Source: Sphaerisporangium album
Lineage (GTDB): Bacteria > Actinomycetota > Actinomycetes > Streptosporangiales > Streptosporangiaceae
Length of the DNA stretch: 64,000 bases
Direction: 5' to 3'
Assembly: GCF_003323745.1 (NCBI RefSeq)
Contig: NZ_QOIL01000005.1
Location: forward strand, 310,001 to 374,000
Numbering within the stretch: position 1 is the first letter of the stretch; every line of letters starts with the position of its first letter. Under the pieces are notes generated by a model. That model saw nothing but the letters and a program-made list of their open reading frames with translations, made no database searches and was not told the DNA's origin. This document shows positions 11,363-19,990 of this stretch, piece by piece. A program made the translations under genes and the position numbers.

Positions 11363-11540
11363 TTGGCCGAGGACACGGATGTGGCTGTCGGCCACGGTCT
11401 GGGCCATGGGGCGGGGTGTGGGGCATTGGCCGAGAGCACGGGTGTGGCTCTCGGCCAGGGTGTGGGCCATGGGGGGGTGTGGGTGGTTGGCCGAGAGCAC
11501 GGGGGTGGCTTTCGGCCAGGGTGTGGGCCGTCGGCCTGGG
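11363..11540. repeat. Tandem array of about 62-bp units, each containing a hairpin
   Basis: Three units start with TTGGCCGAG at 11363, 11426 and 11487 (spacing 63 and 61 bp). Each unit contains an inverted repeat: TGGCCGAGAG ... CTCTCGGCCA with an 11-nt loop in unit 2 (11427-11457, 10 perfect pairs), one G-T wobble in unit 3 (11488-11518) and a shorter 7-bp version in unit 1. The hairpins are separated by GGTGTGGGCC-type G-rich spacers. A degenerate partial unit (GGCTATCGGCCGAG) precedes them. The array lies just downstream of the 39-codon gene, so it may act as a compound terminator, but the repeat structure is more than one terminator needs. Confidence 0.75.
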
Positions 11541-11544
11541 TGGG

Positions 11545-11664
11545 TCAGGCGGCTTGGGGGGAGGTGGTGGCTTTGTCGATCCAGGTTTGGACGAGGCGGA
11601 CTACCAGGGCCTCTACCAGCAGTACGGCCGCCTTGGCGAGGATGGTGGCAAGGAAGTTGTACAC
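11545..11664 (-). CDS. 39-residue hydrophobic/amphipathic small protein
   Basis: From a GTG preceded by GAGG at proper distance it reads VYNFLATILAKAAVLLVEAL, then VVRLVQTWIDKATTSPQAA. An in-frame ATG 12 codons earlier (11700) is possible but has no better ribosome site. The first 27 residues form a continuous hydrophobic helix with a single Lys and Glu, followed by a polar Thr/Ser/Pro tail; a membrane-associated peptide is likely. No family recognised with certainty. It is followed directly by the hairpin array, which would terminate it. Amino-acid composition and the ribosome site argue that it is real. Confidence 0.5.
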   Translation of the reverse strand: MYNFLATILAKAAVLLVEALVVRLVQTWIDKATTSPQAA

Positions 11665-11769
11665 GGGAACCTCACAGGGATTTTGGACTGCTTCATACAT
11701 GATGCGGGATGTATGCAGTGATTTGTCCCGTTTGAGGTGACTGTTTGGTGAACGTCTGGTGACGCCGGG

Positions 11770-14700
11770 TCAGGCGGCCCCGGGCGAGCCCAGCAGGCGC
11801 GTCGCCACGCCCGCCGCCGCCCCGCTGGCAAGCCCGATTCCCCAGCCCACAGGCCCCACCGGACGGCAGCCGAACATGTGGCTGAGGCCCGGCACGGAGA
11901 CCACCACGAACAGGGACGCCAGCGACACCGACGCCGCCAGCATCACCGTGCGGTCCTTGCCCCCGGCGGCCAGCGTCTGCGCGAGCTGGGCGGACACCAG
12001 GCCGATCAGCCCGACCGTGTCGGCGCGCGCCGCCGTGCCCGTGGAGCGGGCGAAGATCCACGCCGCCGAGGCCGCCGCCGCGGTGGTCGCCGCCCGCGCG
12101 TAGATGTCCCGGTTGAGCGCGTCTCCGAGGGACGCCTCCGGCCCCTCGGACAAAAGCGTCTCGGGGCTCGTCGCGCTCGGCGGGCGTACGGCGACGGCGA
12201 GCGCGGGCAGCATGTCGGTCAGCAGGTTGACGAGCAGCAACTGGCGGGCGTTCAGGGTGTTGCGGCCGGCGACCAGGTTGGACCCGACGGTGAAGACGAT
12301 CTCGCCGAGGTTGCCGCCGAGCAGGATGCCGAGCGCGTCGCGGACCGAGCTCCACATCGCCCGCCCCTCGACGATCGCCTCCACGATCGTCTCGATGCGG
12401 TCGTCGGTGACGACGACGTCCGCCGAGGCGCGCGCGGCCGGGGTGGCGCGGGACCCCAGGGCGACGCCGACGTCGGCGAGCCGGATGGCCGGAGCGTCGT
12501 TGGCGCCGTCCCCCGTCACGGCGACGACCTTGCCCGCCCGCTGGAGGCCCGCGACGATGCGCGCCTTGTGCGCGGGGGTGACCCGGGCGAAGACCGAGAC
12601 CTCCGGCAGCAGCGCGGCCAGCGCGGCGTCGTCCACCCGGTCGAGCTGGGGTCCGGTCATCACGCGCAGGCCGCCCTGGAGGTCCAGCTCGGCGGCGATG
12701 GCCTCGGCCGTGCTCGGGTGGTCTCCGGTGATCATGACGACGCGGACGCCCGCGCGGGCGAGCCGTTCGACGCTGCGCGCCGCGGTGGGCCGCACCGGGT
12801 CGGCGAGCCCGAGGAAGCCGAGGAAGCACAGCCCGTCGATGCGCGACTCGTCCAGGTCGCGACGGCTGGACGCGGGCCGCTCGGCGACGGCGAGCACGCG
12901 GTAGCCCTGCTGGGCGAGCCGGTCGACCTCCTTGGCCAGGGACGTGGCGGCCTCGTCGTCCAGGGGCGCCACCTGGCCGTCGCTGAGCATGGTCGTGCAG
13001 CGCGTGACCACGACCTCGGGCGCGCCCTTCACGCTGAGCACGTGCGGCTGCCGCGGACGCGAGGACCGCCGCGTACGGGCCGCAGGCGGATCGCCGGGCT
13101 CCGCCGTCCCCAGCACGGCGTGGTAGCCCCGGGCGGACTCGAACGGCAGCTCGGCGATCCGGTGCCAGCCGGGGAGCCCCTCGGTCGGGCCGACCCCGAG
13201 CTTCTCGGCCCCGTTGACGACCGCCCGGTCGGTGAGGTGCGGGACGACGCGCTCGCCGTCGAGCTTCGGCCCCGCGCGCAGCGCCGCCGCCAGGATGCGC
13301 CGGAACTCGGCGGGCAGGTTCTCGGCGGGCAGCTCCACGCGGCCGTCGGAGATGCTGCGCAGGCTGATGTGCCCCTGCGTGAGGGTGCCCGTCTTGTCGA
13401 AGCACAGCACGTCGACCCGTCCGAGCGCCTCGATGGTGGAGGGGTTGCGGACGAGCGTCTCGTGCGCCGACAGCCGTTTGGCGGCGGCGAGCTCGGCCAC
13501 GGTGGCGATGAACGGCAGCCCTTCGGGGACGGCGGCGACGGCGAGGTTGACCGCCGGGGCGAGCGCTCCGGCGAGAGGGGAGCGGCGCAGCAGGTTGGTG
13601 GCCATCAGCAGCACGCCGGACCCGATGGCCACCGGCATGATCTGCCTGCTCAGCGCGCGCAGCCGCAGTTCGACGCCGGTCGGCGGCGGCTGGGCGGCCT
13701 CGAAGTCGGTGGCGCGCCGCGCCTCGGTCGCCGTCCCGGTCGCGACGACCACGGCCAGGCAGTACCCCGCCGCCACGGTCGTCCCCTGGTAGACCATCGA
13801 GCAGCGGTCGGCCACAGCCAGGGCCGCGGTGGGCAGGACGGACTTGGCCACGAGCTGCGACTCGCCGGTGAGCGGCGCCTCGTCGACCTCCAGGCCGCGT
13901 GCCTTGAGCACCCGGCAGTCGGCGGGGACGGCGTCCCCCGAGCGCAGTTCGATGACGTCGCCGGGCACCAGGTCGTCGGCCGTGGCGGCCACCGTCCCGG
14001 ACGGGCGGCGCACGCGCACGGGGATCGCGGTGGCGCCGGTCAGGCGGTGCAGCGCGCGGTCGGCGTTGTTGCGCTGCGCGCCGCCGATGAGCCCGTTGAC
14101 GGCCAGCACGCCGGTGATGAGCACGGCGTCCAGGGCGGATCCCACCGACGCCGACACCCCGGCCGCGGCGGCCAGCACGGGGGTGAGCGGGTTGGCGAGC
14201 TCCTCGGCGGTCGCGCGGAGCAGGGACGGGGGCCCGGCCTTCCGCGGGGGCCGGGAGCCGTTCCTGCGCCGGGTGGCCTCCTCCTCGGTGAGCCCGTGGG
14301 TGGTGGAGGACAGGCGTTCCAGCACGTCGGCGGTGGGCAGGGCGTGCCAGGGGGTGCGGTCGGGGTGCTGGGGCAGCCCGACGCCCCCGAGGTCGCGGGC
14401 CGACCACGCGCCCGTCCCCAGCGCGACCAGAGACGCGCAGTCGCCGGCGAGCTGCACCCGGCGCACCGAGCCGGCGGCCGGTCCGAGCAGGGTGAGCCCG
14501 GCGCCGAGCGCGGCCCCGGCGGCGGAGACCTTCATGCCGCGGCGGCTCGCGGTCCTGGCGGGGGCGAGTGCCCGCAGCAGCAGGTAGGCGACGTCGGGCC
14601 CGCCCACCACGTGCGCGTCCCACGGCGGCCGCCCGGACTCGGTCAGCACGCCGATGCCGAGGTCGGCCTCGCGCAGCCCGCGACGCGAGCGGCGGGCCAC

Positions 14701-16143
14701 GACCGCGACGCCGTGCCCGTCCCTCTGCAGGGCGCGCACCGAGGAGGCGAGCCGGTCGCCGCCCTCGGCGAACGACTCCAGGCCGAGCCGCCAGGGGAGG
14801 CTCGGGTCGCCGCCCGCCAGTACCACCCTGCACGTGCCGCGCGCCGCGCCGACCAGTGCCTCGGCGTACGGACGCACCTCGGGGACGACCCCGACATAGG
14901 CCATGTTCCGGCCATCGAAGATGATGGCCACGGGCCGGACGCCCTTGTCGCTCCAGTGCGGCGCGCCCTCCGGGACCGCGGAGAGCGGCTCGGCGGCCCA
15001 GCCGTCCCGTTCGTGCCGCACGGTCGCGTCCGCGCCTTCGAGCATGGCGTAGATGCGGGCGTGCAGCTCGTCCACGTCCACGCCGGAGTCCAGGGTGATG
15101 ACCTCGTGGACGGTCCAGGTGCCGGCCGTCAGCACGTCGGCGTCGAAGACCACCGTGTCGACGCGGTCCATGCCGCGCAGCGCGTCGCGGTCCAGCACCA
15201 GGGCGTCGCGCGTCGCGGCGGCGCGGCCCACGGTGCTGACGAACGCCTCCCGGCCGAGCCTGGCGGCCCGGGGCGTCGCCGATACCAGCATCGCGAGCGC
15301 GCGTTCCCGGTCGGCGCCGAGGACGGCGGTGATGCCGTAGGACGCCAGCGCGCCGACGCTGAGCGAGTCGGCGTACCGCTCGATCGGCCCGGACGGCAGG
15401 GGGGCCGGGCGCGCGGGGGCGGCGGTCCTGATGTGGCGGTACGAGCCCTTCCTGGCGGCGAACCTGTCCTCCATGGCCGTCCACGCCCGCAGGCCCGCGC
15501 GCGCCTCGGCGAGGCGTCCGGCGGCGGCCAGGGAGTCGATGACCAGGCCGAACGGCCGCAGCGCGAGCGTCTGGGCCGTGAAGCGGGTGGTGGCGAACAT
15601 CAGGTTCGCGGTGGGACGCCCGACGCGGCGCTCCAGCTCGTGCCGGACGCGCGGGGTGGCCTCGGCGAGCTGGAGGAGGGCGGGGAGGGTGGCGGGGACC
15701 TTGGCCACGCGCGTCACCCGGCCGACGACGGTCATCCCCACGCCGACGATGCCCGCGCCGAGCTCGACGAGCGCGCGGGCCTGCTGGTCGGCCGCGTGAC
15801 GGGCCGTACGCCCCGCGCCGCCGTCCTGCTCCGGGACGTCCAGCTCGTCGACGATCGCCAGGAGCTTCCCGGCGTCGACGTTCCGCGGGTCGCACGCGAC
15901 GAAGACGAAGCCCAGCGCCCCGTTGACCTCCGCGCGCTCGGCCCCGCCGATCTCGCACAGCCGCTCTTCGAGGGCGCGGGCCGTGGCGGCGCCTCCCGGG
16001 CCGCCCACGTGGCGCAGCTCGACGCGCAGGCCGCCCGCGCAGTCGTGGACCCGCAGGGTGCCGGGCAGCAGCCCCCGGACCGGTTCGGGCAGCAGAGAGG
16101 CCAGGGCTGCGGCCGGACCCCTGAGTTCACGCAGCAGGAACAC
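11770..16143 (-). CDS. ctpI: Very large cation-transporting P-type ATPase, CtpI type
   Basis: 1457 residues, about twice a normal P-type ATPase, as in mycobacterial CtpI. The C-terminal half (about residues 640-1457) has every ATPase signature: TGES in the actuator domain, DKTGTLT with phosphorylated Asp916, ITGDHPSTAEA and VAVTGDGANDAP. It also carries membrane segments, including PEGLP (AVAAVPEGLPFIATVAE) in the M4 helix. The N-terminal half begins with a heavy-metal-associated-like fold (residues 30-90) and contains a degenerate second ATPase module, in which VVFDADVLTAG (about residue 320) replaces DKTGTLT. The transported ion is unknown. GTG start with GGAGG 6 nt upstream. It lies downstream of a small basic-tailed membrane protein, probably its partner. 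Confidence 0.9.
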   Translation of the reverse strand: MFLLRELRGPAAALASLLPEPVRGLLPGTLRVHDCAGGLRVELRHVGGPGGAATARALEERLCEIGGAERAEVNGALGFVFVACDPRNVDAGKLLAIVDELDVPEQDGGAGRTARHAADQQARALVELGAGIVGVGMTVVGRVTRVAKVPATLPALLQLAEATPRVRHELERRVGRPTANLMFATTRFTAQTLALRPFGLVIDSLAAAGRLAEARAGLRAWTAMEDRFAARKGSYRHIRTAAPARPAPLPSGPIERYADSLSVGALASYGITAVLGADRERALAMLVSATPRAARLGREAFVSTVGRAAATRDALVLDRDALRGMDRVDTVVFDADVLTAGTWTVHEVITLDSGVDVDELHARIYAMLEGADATVRHERDGWAAEPLSAVPEGAPHWSDKGVRPVAIIFDGRNMAYVGVVPEVRPYAEALVGAARGTCRVVLAGGDPSLPWRLGLESFAEGGDRLASSVRALQRDGHGVAVVARRSRRGLREADLGIGVLTESGRPPWDAHVVGGPDVAYLLLRALAPARTASRRGMKVSAAGAALGAGLTLLGPAAGSVRRVQLAGDCASLVALGTGAWSARDLGGVGLPQHPDRTPWHALPTADVLERLSSTTHGLTEEEATRRRNGSRPPRKAGPPSLLRATAEELANPLTPVLAAAAGVSASVGSALDAVLITGVLAVNGLIGGAQRNNADRALHRLTGATAIPVRVRRPSGTVAATADDLVPGDVIELRSGDAVPADCRVLKARGLEVDEAPLTGESQLVAKSVLPTAALAVADRCSMVYQGTTVAAGYCLAVVVATGTATEARRATDFEAAQPPPTGVELRLRALSRQIMPVAIGSGVLLMATNLLRRSPLAGALAPAVNLAVAAVPEGLPFIATVAELAAAKRLSAHETLVRNPSTIEALGRVDVLCFDKTGTLTQGHISLRSISDGRVELPAENLPAEFRRILAAALRAGPKLDGERVVPHLTDRAVVNGAEKLGVGPTEGLPGWHRIAELPFESARGYHAVLGTAEPGDPPAARTRRSSRPRQPHVLSVKGAPEVVVTRCTTMLSDGQVAPLDDEAATSLAKEVDRLAQQGYRVLAVAERPASSRRDLDESRIDGLCFLGFLGLADPVRPTAARSVERLARAGVRVVMITGDHPSTAEAIAAELDLQGGLRVMTGPQLDRVDDAALAALLPEVSVFARVTPAHKARIVAGLQRAGKVVAVTGDGANDAPAIRLADVGVALGSRATPAARASADVVVTDDRIETIVEAIVEGRAMWSSVRDALGILLGGNLGEIVFTVGSNLVAGRNTLNARQLLLVNLLTDMLPALAVAVRPPSATSPETLLSEGPEASLGDALNRDIYARAATTAAAASAAWIFARSTGTAARADTVGLIGLVSAQLAQTLAAGGKDRTVMLAASVSLASLFVVVSVPGLSHMFGCRPVGPVGWGIGLASGAAAGVATRLLGSPGAA

Positions 16144-16228
16144 GACGCCTCCAGGAGCCCGGTGCCGACACGCCGATCAGACCGCGTCGGGCGCGCGGTC
16201 TGATCGTTCGATCATAAGTCTGCCCAGG

Positions 16229-16882
16229 TCAGGCGCTTGGACGCCTCTCCGGCGAAGTGTCGGATTTCTGCGTGGCGGCGGCGCCGCGCGAGGCCGCGGT
16301 GCCGGTCGCGCCACGCGAGGACGTGCCCCCGGTGGCGCGCGACCGGGACGTGGTCCCCGTCGACCTGCCGGACGTGGTGCCGCTCGTACGTGAGGCGGCG
16401 GTCCGCGTCCCCGTGCGGGTGCCCGCGCGGGAGGTGGTCCCCGACGCGCGCGTGGTGGTGCGCGGCGTCCTGGTCGTGGTGGTGCGCGCGCCGGTGGTCG
16501 TGGACGGGCGCGCCGCCTCGGCCGTCCGGCCCTCGGCCCCCTTGCCCGCGGCGGCGCACGCGCGCTGCGCGATCAGCGTGCCGGCCCCGATGGCGGCGGC
16601 CACGGGCCACTCCATCAGGCCGATGGCGGCGAGCAGGCCCAGCCCGCCGTAGTAGACGATGCGCTCTGGCGGCGGGAGGAAGGTCCTGGCCGTCTCCATG
16701 GCCCGGTTCATCTCCTGGCCGCGGCGCCGTGTCCCGCCCATCAAGCGCGGCATGCTCGGCATGTGGGGCCGGTGGACGCTCACGCTGACGACCGGTGTGT
16801 CCACGCTGAACAGGTCGCCATCGTGTTCGGCCGCCGACGGCGTGCCTGTTCGACCGGTGCGTGACGTCTGGGTCACGGTCAT
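16229..16882 (-). CDS. Hypothetical membrane protein with Thr/Arg-rich basic tail
   Basis: 217 residues. The first 60 are polar. FLPPPERIVYYGGLGLLAAI and the following GLMEWPVAAAIGAGTLIA form one or two membrane segments (about residues 68-103). The last 100 residues consist almost only of Thr, Arg, Ser, Gly and Ala (TTTRTPRTTTRASGTTSRAG and similar), giving a strongly positive, presumably disordered tail. ATG at 16882 with AGGAGGGGGCT upstream. It precedes the CtpI-type ATPase on the same strand with an 85-bp gap, and its hydrophobic core is of a type I associate with genes next to CtpI. Function unknown; the tail could bind nucleic acid, phospholipid or wall polymers. Confidence 0.7.
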   Translation of the reverse strand: MTVTQTSRTGRTGTPSAAEHDGDLFSVDTPVVSVSVHRPHMPSMPRLMGGTRRRGQEMNRAMETARTFLPPPERIVYYGGLGLLAAIGLMEWPVAAAIGAGTLIAQRACAAAGKGAEGRTAEAARPSTTTGARTTTTRTPRTTTRASGTTSRAGTRTGTRTAASRTSGTTSGRSTGTTSRSRATGGTSSRGATGTAASRGAAATQKSDTSPERRPSA

Positions 16883-17057
16883 AGCCCCCTCCTCAAGGTG
16901 CGAGGCCTACAAATGCCTCATTTCCCCTCTTGCCCAGCTCAAGGGCCATCACCAGGGCCTTTCATCCCGTCCTTTCAAATTCTTGGTCAAGCGGGAAGAC
17001 CGCCAGAGAGACGCGCGCCGTGCCAACCGGGGGCGCGGCGCTGTCGCGTTCGCCGCC

Positions 17058-18224
17058 ATGCGCGTAATCTCGGAGGGCGTGAGGCTGGATCTGGACTTCG
17101 TCTGCGAGCACGCGGGCCGCCCCCCGGGCCGCCTGACCAGGCGGGACATCGCGCGGGCACTGCTCGCCGTCCCCACCGGCCAGGCGCTGGTCGCCCTGCC
17201 CGACCTCCGCCGGGCGATGCTCGCGGCGGGCAACCCCCTGTCGGCGCGGTTCTGGGACTCGGCGAAGGCGACGCTCGCGTCCATCGAGATGGGCGTGGCC
17301 ACGGTCGGGGACGTCCAGCGGTGGCTGGAGGCGACCGGCACCGAGCCGATTCTGATCACCCGCGCCTACTTCGTCTGGCCGGAGGAGGGCGAGCGCGGGC
17401 CGGTGGCCTCTGAACTGCACGACCGGCTCGTGGCCCACCTGGAGGACCAGGTCGCCGACGGGCGCATCGACCCCGACCGGCTCGCGTCCGGCGACACCGA
17501 GGCCCGCGAGGTGTACGAGGACATCCAGGATCGCTGGCTGATCTCGCCCCTGCCCGACGGCCGGGTGCCCGGCCCGGCGGTCAACGACGAGCTGGAGGAA
17601 GGGCTGTTCGCCACCTGGGACGAGGAGGAGGCGTTCGCGCTCAGCGAGCTGCGGAGGGTGCTCGCCGACCTGCCCGAGCCGGACCTGCCGTCCGCCGACC
17701 TGGAGGCCGCCGCACGGCGGCTGCGCGCCCTGCTCGACGAGCCCGGCTACCCCGGCTCGGTGCTGAGGGCCTGCGCCGGCATCGACGGCGAGCGGCTGCC
17801 CGAGGACGACACCGAGCTGTGGCTGACGGTGGCGGCCGGCATCGCCAGCCCGGTCTCCGACCTCCAGGACGAGGACGCCCACCAGTTCTGGAACCTGGAC
17901 GCCGAGCTCAGCGAGGAGGACGCCGCGCTGGCCGCGCTGTGCACGATCCACCACGCCGACTGGCTCGCCGCCGTGACGGCGCTCGCCCGGCGCGGCCCCG
18001 GCGTCCTGGCCTCCCCGGAGCGGATCGCCCGGTTCGTCGCCGAGTCCGAGGACATCGACGTCGAGATGGACGACCCCGAGGACCTGCGGACCACCGAGGA
18101 GCTGTTCACCTCGGTGATGCCGCTGTGGATCCGGCTCGGCATCGTGGACGAGCGGCAGATCCTCACCCCGCTCGGCTGGTGGGGCCTGCCGAAGGCGCTG
18201 GAGCTGGCCTGGTCGCCGAGCTGA
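17058..18224 (+). CDS. Unknown acidic protein, 388 residues
   Basis: No domain recognised. The first 150 residues are mixed (RLTRRDIARALLAVPTGQAL), and from about residue 155 onward the protein is very rich in Asp, Glu and Leu, predicted all-helical and cytosolic. There is no signal peptide or membrane segment. The ATG at 17058 lacks a ribosome site; a GTG at 17079 (seven codons later) has GGAGGG, but too close. The gene is divergent from the basic-tailed protein at 16229-16882 and converges on a GNAT gene. Coding reality is well supported by length, composition and codon bias. Confidence 0.75.
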   Translation: MRVISEGVRLDLDFVCEHAGRPPGRLTRRDIARALLAVPTGQALVALPDLRRAMLAAGNPLSARFWDSAKATLASIEMGVATVGDVQRWLEATGTEPILITRAYFVWPEEGERGPVASELHDRLVAHLEDQVADGRIDPDRLASGDTEAREVYEDIQDRWLISPLPDGRVPGPAVNDELEEGLFATWDEEEAFALSELRRVLADLPEPDLPSADLEAAARRLRALLDEPGYPGSVLRACAGIDGERLPEDDTELWLTVAAGIASPVSDLQDEDAHQFWNLDAELSEEDAALAALCTIHHADWLAAVTALARRGPGVLASPERIARFVAESEDIDVEMDDPEDLRTTEELFTSVMPLWIRLGIVDERQILTPLGWWGLPKALELAWSPS

Positions 18225-18312
18225 GCGCGGCCCGCGCCCGGCGGTGACAGGGGCGAACGGGCCGCGCCGTGCATCGGGGGGGACGGCCCGCCGGGGTGGG
18301 GACGGACGGCCG

Positions 18313-18633
18313 TCAGCGGGCCGTCTCGGCGCCCTCGGCGTCCGGCCCGGCGGCGAGCAGGTCCTGGTACTCCGGGTGCCGTTCGATGAAGCGGGCCACG
18401 AAGGGACAGCGCGGCACGACGCTCAGGCCGGTGTCGCGCGCGCCGTCGAGCGCCACGCGGATCAGGCGGCTGCCGAGCCCCTGGCCCTCGTACTCGTCGC
18501 CGATCTCCGTGTGCGTGAAGATCATTCGGTCGGCGCGCAGACGGTAGTCGGCGAACCCGGCCAGCTTTCCGTCGACCCGGATCTCGTACCGCTTGGCCTC
18601 GGCGTTGTCGGCCACTTCGACCGCATGCTCCAT
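18313..18633 (-). CDS. GNAT-fold N-acetyltransferase (small, COG2388-like)
   Basis: 106 residues, the short form of the GNAT fold. ADYRLRADRMIFTHTEIGDE is followed by the acetyl-CoA pyrophosphate-binding loop EGQGLGSRLIRVALDGA (about residues 49-65) and then PRCPFVARFIERHPEY. Small cytosolic enzymes of this type have poorly defined acceptors. ATG at 18633, AGAGGGAG upstream. It is followed on the other strand by the end of the acidic unknown gene. Family assignment is secure, substrate unknown. Confidence 0.88.
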   Translation of the reverse strand: MEHAVEVADNAEAKRYEIRVDGKLAGFADYRLRADRMIFTHTEIGDEYEGQGLGSRLIRVALDGARDTGLSVVPRCPFVARFIERHPEYQDLLAAGPDAEGAETAR

Positions 18634-18680
18634 GAACGGCTCCCTCTCAGGTAGGACGGCCTCGGGGGTGGGACGACGCC

Positions 18681-18944
18681 TCAGTGGGTGCCGTTGTCGC
18701 CGCGCCCGGCCCCGGACTCCCCGGACGTGGACGCGGACTCGGGCCCCGGCGCCCGCTCGGACGCCTCGCGCTTGGCGAGGTCTTCCTCGTGCGGAACCTC
18801 GATCTTGGAGATCTGGCGGTTCATCGACTTCACCAGGAAGTACAGCGCGACGCCGATGGCCGCGACCACCAGGAAGCCGATGAGCCCGGGCCCGACCGGC
18901 GCGGCCGGCGCGGCGGCGGCCGCGAGTGCGGTGAAATCAGTCAC
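18681..18944 (-). CDS. Small single-span membrane protein (Rv1083-like by position)
   Basis: 87 residues from a GTG. An Ala/Pro-rich start is followed by one membrane helix (GLIGFLVVAAIGVALYFLV, about residues 20-38) and then a conserved-looking juxtamembrane stretch KSMNRQISKIEVPHEED; the end is polar and Ser/Gly-rich. It follows mca on the same strand with a 59-bp gap. From memory, M. tuberculosis also has an about 88-residue protein directly after mca. Function unknown; the conserved juxtamembrane motif suggests a structural or regulatory partner rather than an enzyme. Confidence 0.75.
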   Translation of the reverse strand: MTDFTALAAAAAPAAPVGPGLIGFLVVAAIGVALYFLVKSMNRQISKIEVPHEEDLAKREASERAPGPESASTSGESGAGRGDNGTH

Positions 18945-19003
18945 CCGTCAAGTCTGCCACCCGATGCCCGAGCTCCCGCCGGTACCTCCGCCGGTTACCC
19001 CCG

Positions 19004-19888
19004 TCAGTGGCGGGCCCGGGTGACCTCGTCGGTGTGGATGCCCGCGAACAGGTCCTTCTCGGGCAGCTCGGTGTCGACCAGCGACCGGGCCAGGTGGTAG
19101 TCCTCGGTGGGCCAGACCTCCCGCTGCAGGTCGCGCGGGCACACGAACCACGTGCCGTCCGGGTCGACCTGGGTGGCGTGGGCGAGCAGCGCCAGGTCGC
19201 GCACCTCGAAGAAGTCGCCGCAGTGGACCCGGGTGGTGACCTCCCACTTCTGCGGGCGGTCCTCCCAGCGGGAGATCCAGTCGGCGTACGGGGAGCCGAT
19301 GCCGCGGTCGGTCATGGCCGTGTGCAGGGCCTCGAACCGCGCCCGGGTGAAGCCCATGTGGTAGTAGAGCTTCAGCGGCTGCCACGGGTCGCCCAGGTCC
19401 GGGTAGCGGTCCGGGTCGCCCGCGGCCTCGAAGGCCTCGACCGAGATCTTGTTCGTCATGATGTGGTCGGGGTGCGGGTAGCCGCCGTCGTCGTCGTAGG
19501 TGAGGATCACCTGCGGCTTGAAGTCACGGATGGCCGCCACCAGCGGCGCCGCCGCGACCTCGACCGGTTGCAGCGCGAAGCACCCCTCGGGCAGCGGCTC
19601 GTTCTCGTCCTCGGGCAGGCCGGAGTCGACGAAGCCGAGGAAGGTCTGCCGGACGCCGAGGATCTCGCGCGCCTTCTCCATCTCCTGCCGCCGCACCTCG
19701 GTGATGTTGTCGAGGATGTCGGGGCGGTCCATCTTGGGGTTGAGGATGGAGCCGCGTTCACCACCGGTACACGTGACGACCAGCACGTCGATGCCCTCGG
19801 CGGCGTAGCGGGCCATCGTCGCGGCCCCCTTGCTCGACTCGTCGTCTGGGTGCGCGTGTACAGCCAGCAACCTCAGGGGTGCAACCAC
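19004..19888 (-). CDS. mca: Mycothiol S-conjugate amidase
   Basis: Hydrolyses mycothiol S-conjugates to a mercapturic acid and GlcN-inositol, detoxifying electrophiles in the cytosol. 294 residues, standard length. LmbE/MshB-type zinc site: His13-Pro-Asp-Asp16-Glu17 (HAHPDDESSKG) and His142 in GGYPHPDH. The stretches MGFTRARFEALHTAM and the C-terminal WPTEDYHLARS distinguish Mca from MshB. GTG start with GAGGAG upstream. It is divergent from the DUF4307 gene and followed by the small membrane protein. A sigma-R-like promoter lies about 100 bp upstream (listed separately), which would place it under thiol-oxidative stress control. Confidence 0.95.
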   Translation of the reverse strand: MVAPLRLLAVHAHPDDESSKGAATMARYAAEGIDVLVVTCTGGERGSILNPKMDRPDILDNITEVRRQEMEKAREILGVRQTFLGFVDSGLPEDENEPLPEGCFALQPVEVAAAPLVAAIRDFKPQVILTYDDDGGYPHPDHIMTNKISVEAFEAAGDPDRYPDLGDPWQPLKLYYHMGFTRARFEALHTAMTDRGIGSPYADWISRWEDRPQKWEVTTRVHCGDFFEVRDLALLAHATQVDPDGTWFVCPRDLQREVWPTEDYHLARSLVDTELPEKDLFAGIHTDEVTRARH

Positions 19889-19921
19889 GGCTCGGTCTCC
19901 TCAAGTGTCCAGGACAGCTCT

Positions 19922-19943
19922 CAAGAGAGGTTATTTTCTCTTG
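19922..19943. promoter_or_regulatory. Inverted repeat in the mca leader
   Basis: Perfect 7-bp arms CAAGAGA and TCTCTTG around 8 nt, 34 bp upstream of the mca start and in an unusually AT-rich patch. It could form a leader hairpin or an operator. A second, compact palindrome GACAATTGTC is at 19975-19984. Confidence 0.35.
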
Positions 19944-19990
19944 GGGCGGCGCGGAGGGCGGTCGCCCCGCGGGGGACAATTGTCTCGTGC

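Noticed and set aside
7497-11540. Repeats at 7497-7588 and 11363-11540 considered as CRISPR arrays
   Set aside because: Unit numbers are three to four, spacers are not unique sequences of constant length, and no cas gene is nearby.
11878-16203. 1441-codon open frame antisense to the P-ATPase gene
   Set aside because: Composition is typical of a GC shadow (His/Arg/Gly/Asp-rich) and the opposite strand encodes a full P-ATPase with all signatures.
17058-18224. Acidic 388-residue protein as a defence or toxin component
   Set aside because: No catalytic motif or toxin/antitoxin layout can be seen; acidity alone does not support the idea.
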